A stretch of 64,000 bases of DNA from CAZCAQ01 sp964496905 (GTDB lineage Bacteria; Patescibacteriota; WWE3; UBA101185; UBA10185). The notes under the pieces were generated by a model that worked only from the letters and a program-made list of their open reading frames with translations, did no database searches and was not told where the DNA came from. Shown here one piece after another: positions 8,276 through 15,067 of the stretch. Position 1 is the stretch's first letter, and each line of letters opens with the position of its first letter. The translations under genes and the position numbers were made by a program. The stretch spans positions 1-64,000 of the forward strand of contig CAZCAQ010000005.1 in NCBI GenBank assembly GCA_964496905.1. The letters are read 5' to 3'.

Positions 8276-9034
8276 TTATAACTCTAAAATTTGATTTATT
8301 TGAGCTTTACCTTTTAGCTCGTTTAACAGCGCGTCGACCGCCTGGGCTTCCTTTTGACTTTTAATATATTCCTCTACCGTTGCTCTAATTTGTTCTGCGC
8401 TTTGGTCTTTAGGCAAAAAGTCTTTGTTTTGATCAGTGTATTGCTTGATTTCCTCTTCAGATACTGTAATTTTGTCAGCAACTAGTTTTGTTGCTAAAAT
8501 TTGGAATCTAATTGAATCTGTAACATCTGCTTTTGTTAAATTTTGTTGCTTTAGCGCATCATCCAAAGAAGTTCCTTGTGACTTTAGTTCTTGGTCAATC
8601 TTTTTAAACTCATTATCTATATCAGATTGAGTTACTATTATTGCTTTACGCTCTGCTTCTTGATTTAGTAATTCTTCTCTAAGCATGTTTTCGTAAGCTT
8701 GTTTTCCAAAGTCCTTTTCCAGCCTTTTTATTAGTTGATACCTATAAATTGGCCTTCCGTTTACTGTTGCAGCAACAATTGATTGTTTGCTCAAGTACAT
8801 AAGTCCTAAAATGCCTGCAGTTATAAGTATAATTAATACTGCTGACTTTTTTGGCGTTGGTAAATCAGGAGCTCCAAAGCCGTTATCGTCATTAGAGTAG
8901 TTTTCGTTGTCTTCTTGAGGCACTTCACCGTCACTTACAACAATAACTTCTTCTTCAACTATTACTGCCTCAACAACTTGATCGTTGCTTTGTTCTACTT
9001 TTTCATTTTTCTTTTTATTTTTGTCTTTTGCCAT
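8276..9034 (-). CDS. SurA N-terminal-like periplasmic/extracellular chaperone
   Basis: 252 aa. A charged cytoplasmic tail of about 70 residues (Lys-rich then acidic) precedes one membrane segment at about 66-82 (VLIILITAGILGLMYL). The outer part matches SurA_N/PrsA-type chaperone domains: VNGRPIYRYQLIKRLEKDFG, then helical TQSDIDNEFKKI and SEEEIKQYTDQN. No parvulin isomerase domain follows, so it is a chaperone-only version, probably helping secreted proteins fold. TATAAT ends 6 nt before the ATG, so the transcript is predicted to be leaderless. A terminator follows. Confidence 0.85.
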   Translation of the reverse strand: MAKDKNKKKNEKVEQSNDQVVEAVIVEEEVIVVSDGEVPQEDNENYSNDDNGFGAPDLPTPKKSAVLIILITAGILGLMYLSKQSIVAATVNGRPIYRYQLIKRLEKDFGKQAYENMLREELLNQEAERKAIIVTQSDIDNEFKKIDQELKSQGTSLDDALKQQNLTKADVTDSIRFQILATKLVADKITVSEEEIKQYTDQNKDFLPKDQSAEQIRATVEEYIKSQKEAQAVDALLNELKGKAQINQILEL

Positions 9035-9040
9035 GCGTAT

Positions 9041-9046
9041 ATTATA
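9041..9046 (-). promoter_or_regulatory. -10 box TATAAT, leaderless start of SurA_N gene
   Basis: Consensus TATAAT with exactly 6 nt (ATACGC) before the ATG at 9034, placing +1 on the A of ATG. No clear -35. Confidence 0.65.
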
Positions 9047-9077
9047 TCTGGAATTATTTTTTTGTATAGTTTATGTG

Positions 9078-9590
9078 CTAGTTTTCTGGCTTTAAAAATG
9101 GTGTTGTGAACGAGTTTAAGTATCCTGTATATAGACTAGGTGCTGATTCTCGAGTGTCTAATCTTAATTCATCTCGTGATTTATTTGTTTGGCTTAAAAA
9201 AGCTACAGAACCATCACTATTGTTTGCTAAAACTACAATCTCATTTTCTTCTAAGTAGTCAGGGGTGTCAGTTTCTACTTTTCGAATTCCAGTTTTTTCT
9301 CTGTCAGCTAAATTCATTATAAATACAACTCCTTGCCTAGTTAATTTTGAAACATAAGGATTGCCACTTTCGTCAAATGCAATTGCTATAAATGACTCAG
9401 GAAGAAAATTGCACCCTTCTAAGTTTGCAAAATCTTTATCACCTTTTAAATTTTTAGTGTTTTGCCCCTCCTTTGGGTTACTACCTATTAAGGTTGGGTG
9501 CTTATCTGAAACAGTGAATCGTGTACCCACCTTGACATTGATCTCTTTAGGTGTGTACTCGCCTCTAATTTTTTCCAATGCGCCTTTCAC
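9078..9590 (-). CDS. Hypothetical soluble protein
   Basis: 170 aa from a GTG at 9590. No signal peptide or membrane segment. The middle part (FIAIAFDESGNPYVSKLTRQGVVFIMNL) looks beta-rich. I recognise no family. TATTAT ends 6 nt before the GTG, so a leaderless GTG start is predicted. An ATG one base upstream is followed at once by TGA and cannot be the start. It stands between the copper operon and the SurA_N gene on the same strand. Confidence 0.7.
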   Translation of the reverse strand: MKGALEKIRGEYTPKEINVKVGTRFTVSDKHPTLIGSNPKEGQNTKNLKGDKDFANLEGCNFLPESFIAIAFDESGNPYVSKLTRQGVVFIMNLADREKTGIRKVETDTPDYLEENEIVVLANNSDGSVAFLSQTNKSRDELRLDTRESAPSLYTGYLNSFTTPFLKPEN

Positions 9591-9596
9591 ATTTTA

Positions 9597-9602
9597 ATAA
9601 TA
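9597..9602 (-). promoter_or_regulatory. -10 box TATTAT, leaderless GTG start
   Basis: TATTAT followed by 6 nt (TAAAAT) and the GTG at 9590. Confidence 0.55.
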
Positions 9603-9638
9603 CTAGAATCGCCTATAAAACAAAAGTTTGCGCTATTG

Positions 9639-11879
9639 CTATTTGAGTATTCTCTTTAACCTTAAGCTGTTAGTTACAACCGAAACGGAGCTCAGAGCCA
9701 TTGCTGCTCCAGCAAAAGTTGGTGAAAGTAAAATGCCAAATGGAATAAACAGTATTCCAGCAGCTAGTGGTATAAAGACTATATTGTATCCAAAAGCCCA
9801 AAATAGATTTTGCTTTATTACTCGCACAGTGCTTTTTGAAACTTTAATAACTTGGGTTAGTTTAGAAATATTACCACCAACTAAAATAACACTTCCTGAG
9901 TTTAATGCTACGTCAGTACCGTTTCCCATTGCAATGCCAATATCGGCTTGAGCTAAGGCAGGCGCATCATTTATGCCATCTCCTACAAAACCTACAACTG
10001 AGTTTTTATGTGCATTTTGCAGGTCTAGTACTTTATTTGCCTTATCTTTAGGACTAACTTCTGCAAATATAGTTTTAATACCGACTGTTTTTCCAATTAT
10101 ATCTCCTGTTTCTTTACTATCTCCTGTTAGCATCACAGGTTCTATTTGTAATTTAATTAATTCGTCTATAACTGCTTTAGCAGATTCCTTAAGTTTATCT
10201 CCAACTCCAATTATTGCTTCTACGTTTAAATCTACACTACACAAGATTACGCTTAGACCCTTTTGTTTTAGCGAAGTAATTACCTCATCAAATTCGGAAT
10301 TTAACTGTTTGGCTTGACCTAAAACAAACTTTGCGGATCCAACTAAAATCTCTTTATTTGAAATTTTAGCTCTAACGCCATTTCCGGGAATTTCCTCAAA
10401 ATCTGTTACATTTAAGGAACTTAAACCGTTTGAGTTAAAATAGCTTACTATAGCTTCCGCTAGTGGATGTGAAGAATTTTTTTCGATAGACAAGATGTAA
10501 TATTCGATTGCTTCTTCCCTGCCCACTTTTACAAATTCGTGAACTTGTGGTTTCCCTACAGTTAATGTTCCTGTTTTATCTAGAGCTATATATTTCATTT
10601 TGTCTGCATTTTCTAGTGATTTCGCGTCTTTAAACAAAATTCCACGTTTTGCTGCCTCACCCGTTCCTACAACTACAGCTGTTGGTGTTGCAAGTCCAAG
10701 AGCGCATGGACACGCAATTATTAAAACTGAAATAAATGTATAAATGGCATATTGAGTAGAGTCTTCTATTCCAAAACTTTGTCCAAAAAATAGCCAAAAT
10801 AGTAATGTGCCTAAAGCCAAAAGTAGCACAACTGGAACAAATACTGCAGAAATGTTGTCTGCCATGCGCTGGATTGGTGCCTGCGTTGCTTGAGCGTCTT
10901 CTACCATTTTAATTATTTGAGCCAGCATTGTTTCTTCGCCAACGTGAGTTATTTTAATTTTAATTACGCCATTTGTATTAATAGTTGCACCGGTTACATT
11001 GCTTCCAACTGCTTTTAAGACTGGTATAGGTTCGCCAGTAATCATTGCTTCATCAACATATGTTTGTCCTTCTGTAACTATGCCGTCTAGTGGGATTTTT
11101 TCACCTGGTTTTACCAAAACCAAATCTCCTATTTCCAAGGTATCAATTCCAACTTTAGTTTCTACACCGTTTTTAAGAAGAACTGCTTCTTTAGCTCCTA
11201 GCTTAATTAGCGATTCAATTGCTGTGCCTGTTTGCCCCTTTGATCTTGCTTCCAAAAGTCTCCCTAGCATAATAAAGAATAGAATAAATACAGCTGCCTC
11301 AAAATAAGAATGTGCAAGGTCTCCAAATAGATTTGGTGCGAACAAGATTAGTGAGGAATAAATGTATGCAGTAAGTGTGCCAATTGCAATTAAAACGTCC
11401 ATATTTGCACGTTTTGTCTTTATACTTGCCCAAGCGCTTAAGTAAATTTCTTTACCCAATAATAAAACAACAGTTGCCAGTACAAATTGAATTACTAAAA
11501 TTGGCAATGCAAACATCATAAGCATGTCACTTATTTGCGGAATCATCATAGCTATCATTAAAAAGACAAAAGGTATAGTTGCAAGCCCTATTAAAGTAAC
11601 TTGTAGTTTAAGTTTTTTGTATTCTTTTTGTTTAGACAGTTTTTTGCCTTCGTAAGAATATTCCGAAACAGAATAACCACCTGCAGAGCTCACTGCATTC
11701 TTTATTTTATCTTCAGTTGTTTTTTGGGTATCTATTTCAACAGTTAAAACTTCAGTTCCAAAATTTACATTAGCCTTTACAACACCATCAACCTCTGCTA
11801 CAGATTTTTCGATTAAAATTTTACACGATGCACAATGCATTCCGTGAACTAGATAAGATTTTTTTTGTGTCTGTGTCAT
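9639..11879 (-). CDS. copA: Cu(+)-exporting P1B-type ATPase
   Basis: 746 aa, usual CopA length with one N-terminal metal-binding domain. Visible in order: HMA domain with GMHCASC (13-19); membrane segments from about 92; actuator TGEP (281-284); CPC (390-392) in the ion path; phosphorylation site DKTGT (434-438); HP motif SSHPLAEA; hinge GDGINDAPAL; and a final membrane segment with the MxxSS signature. The CPC and MxxSS motifs mark copper(I) specificity. It pumps Cu(I) out of the cytoplasm. It begins 2 nt after the HMA-TauE-cupredoxin gene and is the last gene of the csoR operon. Confidence 0.96.
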   Translation of the reverse strand: MTQTQKKSYLVHGMHCASCKILIEKSVAEVDGVVKANVNFGTEVLTVEIDTQKTTEDKIKNAVSSAGGYSVSEYSYEGKKLSKQKEYKKLKLQVTLIGLATIPFVFLMIAMMIPQISDMLMMFALPILVIQFVLATVVLLLGKEIYLSAWASIKTKRANMDVLIAIGTLTAYIYSSLILFAPNLFGDLAHSYFEAAVFILFFIMLGRLLEARSKGQTGTAIESLIKLGAKEAVLLKNGVETKVGIDTLEIGDLVLVKPGEKIPLDGIVTEGQTYVDEAMITGEPIPVLKAVGSNVTGATINTNGVIKIKITHVGEETMLAQIIKMVEDAQATQAPIQRMADNISAVFVPVVLLLALGTLLFWLFFGQSFGIEDSTQYAIYTFISVLIIACPCALGLATPTAVVVGTGEAAKRGILFKDAKSLENADKMKYIALDKTGTLTVGKPQVHEFVKVGREEAIEYYILSIEKNSSHPLAEAIVSYFNSNGLSSLNVTDFEEIPGNGVRAKISNKEILVGSAKFVLGQAKQLNSEFDEVITSLKQKGLSVILCSVDLNVEAIIGVGDKLKESAKAVIDELIKLQIEPVMLTGDSKETGDIIGKTVGIKTIFAEVSPKDKANKVLDLQNAHKNSVVGFVGDGINDAPALAQADIGIAMGNGTDVALNSGSVILVGGNISKLTQVIKVSKSTVRVIKQNLFWAFGYNIVFIPLAAGILFIPFGILLSPTFAGAAMALSSVSVVTNSLRLKRILK

Positions 11880-11881
11880 TT

Positions 11882-13246
11882 TTAATTAACGGTGACGTAA
11901 ACTGGTGGTACCATGCCCATTGAGCAAGAAATTTTGTAGTTACCCTCTTCTTTTGGTGTAAATTCAACGACGTTTAATCCAGCCTTTAGTACTATTACTT
12001 CTTCATATAATCCAGGAGCATACACTGCATTTGCACATCCCAATGCCCCACTGTTGTAAATTTCCCAGCGTACGGGCACATTAGCCGCTAAAGTGAATTG
12101 AGTGGGAGAATATGCTAGCCCCTTAGCTTCCATTTGCATTAATTGTGTACCACCTACTATTTGAGTTTGCACTGCTTCCTTTTTTTGTAATGCATGTGTT
12201 AAGTCACTAAAACTAGGTAAACCTAAAATATTTAAATGAGCATTGAGTGAAGTAATACCCAACATAATAATTAAAAAACCTGCAAAATAAGAAAACTGAG
12301 TTGAAAACTTTTTATTTGTATAAAATTTAGTGCTTGCTGTACCTATTAAAATTAATGGAGGTAACGTTCCAAGTGCAAACGCAAGCATGCTCAGTGCTGC
12401 TTGGCTAAAACTGCCCATTGTCAAAGCACTTGCCTGCGCAATAAGAGTAAAACCGCAAGGCATAAAAAAAGTAAGCGCACCCAAGAACAACGGCACAGCT
12501 TTTCCTTGTTTGTGCTCAACTGTATGCAAAATATTACTTAGTCTAGGAAATGCTGGAATGGCCTTTTTTGGCAAAATATCTAACATCTGTACACCAATTA
12601 CAATCATTAGCAATGAAACAATTAAAATTAAAGTAGTTGAAAGTCCAACAGAAATTGAAAAAATAGCTCCTAATACGCCTAATAGCCCTCCTAAAACGAA
12701 AAAAGTAATAGTACGTGATGTTAAAAACATAATTTGAGGTTTTATGCTGTTTCCATACTGTTCAGTCCATTTTTTGGAAACACCCAGCAACAGTCCCCCA
12801 ATAATTGCTGCACACGAAGAAAAACCTGCAATTAGTCCAAATATAAAATAGCTTGGGTAAGATGATTCGCTATTTATACTTGAGAGGCCAAATGAAGAAC
12901 GCTTACCAATATAATCGAATAAAAAAGCAAATACTAAGGCTAATAATAAAGGCAAAAGATACTTTTTAGGTTCAAATTTTACTTTTTTAGTTCCGTTGCC
13001 GTTAATACCCGAAACAGAATATCCATAGGACGTGACCAATTTATTTAGGTCATTTGTGTTAATTTTTATGTTTGGGTCCGTTTCTATTTCTACAATCCCA
13101 CTATTTATATCAGCTTTTACATTTTTTATGCCTTTAAACCTTCTAAATTCTTTTTCTACTAATACTTTGCACGAGGAGCAATGCATTCCCTCTACATATA
13201 CTAGTTCACATTTAGTTTCACTTTGTTTGTATGTTTTGTTCTTCAT
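11882..13246 (-). CDS. HMA - TauE/SafE-like membrane - cupredoxin fusion, copper handling
   Basis: 454 aa, three parts. Residues about 13-75 are an HMA metal-binding domain with GMHCSSC (20-26). About 90-340 are membrane segments of the sulfite exporter TauE/SafE or UreH-like type. About 365-454 form a cupredoxin-like beta domain ending NYKISCSMGM, which offers Cys and Met copper ligands. The layout suggests copper passed from a cytoplasmic HMA through the membrane to an outer cupredoxin; this is inference. The ATG overlaps the csoR stop by one base (TAATG) and copA follows after 2 nt. Confidence 0.88.
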   Translation of the reverse strand: MKNKTYKQSETKCELVYVEGMHCSSCKVLVEKEFRRFKGIKNVKADINSGIVEIETDPNIKINTNDLNKLVTSYGYSVSGINGNGTKKVKFEPKKYLLPLLLALVFAFLFDYIGKRSSFGLSSINSESSYPSYFIFGLIAGFSSCAAIIGGLLLGVSKKWTEQYGNSIKPQIMFLTSRTITFFVLGGLLGVLGAIFSISVGLSTTLILIVSLLMIVIGVQMLDILPKKAIPAFPRLSNILHTVEHKQGKAVPLFLGALTFFMPCGFTLIAQASALTMGSFSQAALSMLAFALGTLPPLILIGTASTKFYTNKKFSTQFSYFAGFLIIMLGITSLNAHLNILGLPSFSDLTHALQKKEAVQTQIVGGTQLMQMEAKGLAYSPTQFTLAANVPVRWEIYNSGALGCANAVYAPGLYEEVIVLKAGLNVVEFTPKEEGNYKISCSMGMVPPVYVTVN

Positions 13247-13506
13247 TATTTATAGCTGTAAATATCAATTAATTCCTTAATTACCTTGTCATTTTTATCC
13301 ATATGAGTTTTACCTACCACACAATGAGTTAGGTGGTTTTCCATAATTTCCATGTCCAGCTTTTTTAATGCCTTTTGAACTGAAAGGGACTGATGAATTA
13401 CTTTAATGCAGTATTCGTCGTTTTCAACCATTTTTTCTATGGCAGCGATTTGGCCTTTGATAATTTTGATTCTATGAAGCTTTTTCTTTTTTTGCTCGTC
13501 GTGCAT
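13246..13506 (-). CDS. csoR: CsoR-type copper-sensing repressor
   Basis: 86 aa from the ATG at 13506 (89 aa if the ATG at 13515 is used). All-helical DUF156/CsoR family. Counting from the upstream Met, Cys36, His61 and Cys65 fall exactly on the Cu(I) ligands of mycobacterial CsoR, so copper sensing is likely, not nickel or formaldehyde. I prefer the 13506 start because a run of six G lies about 9 nt upstream as a Shine-Dalgarno, while the 13515 ATG overlaps the operator. It should repress its own operon and release DNA on binding Cu(I). Confidence 0.92.
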   Translation of the reverse strand: MHDEQKKKKLHRIKIIKGQIAAIEKMVENDEYCIKVIHQSLSVQKALKKLDMEIMENHLTHCVVGKTHMDKNDKVIKELIDIYSYK

Positions 13507-13513
13507 AATCAGC

Positions 13514-13530
13514 ATCCCCCCAGGGGGGAT
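13514..13530. promoter_or_regulatory. CsoR operator (G/C-tract palindrome)
   Basis: ATCCCCCC-A-GGGGGGAT, a perfect 17-bp palindrome with one central base. It matches the G-tract operators known for CsoR proteins. It begins at the predicted transcription start and its G-run also serves as the ribosome-binding site for csoR. Confidence 0.88.
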
Positions 13531-13537
13531 CTATCAA

Positions 13538-13566
13538 ATAATAATTGAGTTTAATAGTAATGTCAA
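13538..13566 (-). promoter_or_regulatory. Promoter of the copper operon
   Basis: TTGACA (13566-13561), 17-nt spacer, TATTAT (13543-13538). Predicted +1 is next to the operator, so bound CsoR would block the polymerase. Confidence 0.88.
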
Positions 13567-13584
13567 TCAGCAATAAAAACTTGA

Positions 13585-13590
13585 TATACT
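13585..13590 (+). promoter_or_regulatory. Extended -10 TGA-TATACT, leaderless start
   Basis: TATACT preceded by TGA and followed by 7 nt and the ATG at 13598. It decides between the two in-frame ATGs, since the first (13592) lies only 1 nt after the box. Confidence 0.6.
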
Positions 13591-13597
13591 AATGCTA

Positions 13598-14305
13598 ATG
13601 AAGTCGCCTTATATAGAAAAATCAGTAATTTTTGCCTGTGTAGCAGTTTTAATTTTTTTAGGAGCATATTCTAATTATTTGGAACAGCAAAAAGTCGAAG
13701 ATAGCAAATTGCCCGATTATGTTGAGCAAAACAAGTATTTTCAAAAATGGATAACAAATCATAAAAATAGTGGGATTGAGCTTGAAGCTGATGAGTTTAG
13801 ACTGTTTGAAGAAAACGAGGTTTATAATACTTCTCGCATAATTTTATTTCCAGTAACTAATAAAGAGCACTTTGCTGCTTATAAAGCGGCTTTAGAAAAG
13901 TATAAGACTATAAAAGATGCTCGCTTTTCTCCAAATGGTGAACAAGTGGTGGATTTTAGGAACGAACTGCGCAAGGGCCTATCTCCTAATGAATATAATC
14001 CTTACGAATTGCTTTATATCGGTATGCGCAATGATCGAATTATTGAAAATAAACTCCTTCAATGTAGTCGCGACGCGCTTTGTTATATTGACCGTGCCTA
14101 TTTTGTTGATGATGATATTGTGGTTGTGTCAACTTTTACACAGAACAATGAGGTCCCAGGAAAGATTTTTGTGCCATGCACGTATGAGCAAATGTGTGAA
14201 TATGTTGTTACGGTGTATGTTATGAATATAGCCACTAACTCAGCTTTGGTATACAAATCACCCCCTTTAGAGCTTAGATTGTCGGAAAAGATTGAGGGGT
14301 TTTAA
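13598..14305 (+). CDS. Membrane-anchored hypothetical protein
   Basis: 235 aa from the second ATG. A membrane segment (SVIFACVAVLIFLGAYSNYL, about residues 8-27) is followed by an extracellular-type domain with four Cys (LQCSRDALC and PCTYEQMC), probably two disulfides. I recognise no family. It is divergent from csoR; the two -10 boxes are about 40 bp apart, so copper regulation of both is possible but unproven. Confidence 0.75.
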   Translation: MKSPYIEKSVIFACVAVLIFLGAYSNYLEQQKVEDSKLPDYVEQNKYFQKWITNHKNSGIELEADEFRLFEENEVYNTSRIILFPVTNKEHFAAYKAALEKYKTIKDARFSPNGEQVVDFRNELRKGLSPNEYNPYELLYIGMRNDRIIENKLLQCSRDALCYIDRAYFVDDDIVVVSTFTQNNEVPGKIFVPCTYEQMCEYVVTVYVMNIATNSALVYKSPPLELRLSEKIEGF

Positions 14306-14371
14306 GCTTTTTTGTCCTTTTTAAGGTTTGTGAGTGACTTTTTTATGTTACTTGCTAGAATATAGAGTGCT

Positions 14372-14494
14372 CGGTGTGTGAGGCTCTGCCTCCACGCCTT
14401 TGCTTTGCTCGTGGGGTGAGAACCTGCTTCGCAGAACCTTGCCCCCTCGGAGTACCTCGGGGTGTAAACAAGTTAGCACCCCTCGCTTTCGCTA
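14372..14494. repeat. GC-rich palindrome cluster upstream of tRNA-Pro
   Basis: Several short hairpins in about 120 bp: GAGGC-TCT-GCCTC, CTGC-TTC-GCAG, and CACCCC...GGGGTG spanning into the tRNA. The 9-mer CGGGGTGTA at 14458-14466 repeats the first bases of the tRNA (14495-14503). No coding frame. Much richer in GC than the neighbours. Confidence 0.5.
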
Positions 14495-14571
14495 CGGGGT
14501 GTAGCTCAGTTTGGTAGAGTGCGCGGTTTGGGACCGTGAGGTCGCAGGTTCGAGTCCTGTCACCCCGACCA
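14495..14571 (+). tRNA. tRNA-Pro (anticodon TGG)
   Basis: Acceptor CGGGGTG pairs with CACCCCG, discriminator A, encoded CCA (14569-14571). Anticodon loop TTTGGGA within the stem GCGCGG/CCGTG region gives TGG. T loop TTCGAGT. The CGG-type first pair is typical of bacterial tRNA-Pro. Confidence 0.95.
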
Positions 14572-14596
14572 GTATCAACTTAAAAGAAAAATTATG

Positions 14597-14639
14597 ACCC
14601 TCGTGTCTACTATTGTTATCCAAAAATAGACGAGAGGGT
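14597..14639. terminator. Bidirectional terminator-like hairpin
   Basis: Arms 14597-14609 and 14627-14639 form a 13-bp stem with one mismatch and one G-U pair around a 17-nt loop. The plus strand continues TTTC after tRNA-Pro; the minus strand continues to an ATTTTTC tract, serving the 14693-14938 gene. Confidence 0.6.
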
Positions 14640-14692
14640 TTCTTGTGAGCTAGGATTTTTTATTCTTTTCTATCCATATTTTACAACCCAGT

Positions 14693-14938
14693 TTATATCT
14701 CCGGAGAAACGTGCACAGTGAATTTACCCGCATAGTTCTCCTGAAAGAACTTCTTAACCGCATTTTCGTCGTCTATGCTCCGTTCTTCAACAGATATATC
14801 TCCGACAACTCCTGCGCCACTTAAGACGAATCGTGTCTGAGGTAATCCTCTCGCTTCTTGCTGCCCTCTCCAAGCAGCAATCGCCGCAAGAGCGTCTATA
14901 CCGTCGGTAAAATGAAAATACGTTTTCTGCCCAGCCAT
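14693..14938 (-). CDS. Small soluble hypothetical protein
   Basis: 81 aa, no membrane segment. It starts MAGQKTYFHF and has a beta strand-like part FTVHVSPEI at the end. The Shine-Dalgarno AAGGAG lies 8 nt before the ATG, and a near-consensus promoter is upstream, so it is a real gene. It uses more GC-rich codons than its neighbours, which may mean recent transfer or high expression. No family recognised. The window has several such isolated small genes with strong leaders. Confidence 0.72.
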   Translation of the reverse strand: MAGQKTYFHFTDGIDALAAIAAWRGQQEARGLPQTRFVLSGAGVVGDISVEERSIDDENAVKKFFQENYAGKFTVHVSPEI

Positions 14939-14983
14939 TTTAGCTTCTCCTTATGTGTTTGAAAAACTTTTTTAAGTGAGCTG

Positions 14984-15012
14984 ATTGTATTACGCTATAG
15001 GTTGCCGGTCAA
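14984..15012 (-). promoter_or_regulatory. Promoter of the 81-aa gene
   Basis: TTGACC (15012-15007), 17-nt spacer, TACAAT (14989-14984). The leader to the ATG is about 40 nt. Confidence 0.72.
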
Positions 15013-15067
15013 TATGCATGTGGATAGTACTCGTTCGAAAGGAAACTTTTTTACGAAAAAGCTTAAC

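Noticed and set aside
9589..9594. ATG directly followed by TGA before the 9590 gene, as a second start-stop unit
   Set aside because: The ATGTGA contains the GTG start itself and no Shine-Dalgarno precedes it, so chance overlap is more likely.
14458..14466. 9-mer copy of the tRNA-Pro 5' end as a duplication
   Set aside because: Only nine bases within a GC-rich palindromic region; kept only as part of the repeat cluster.
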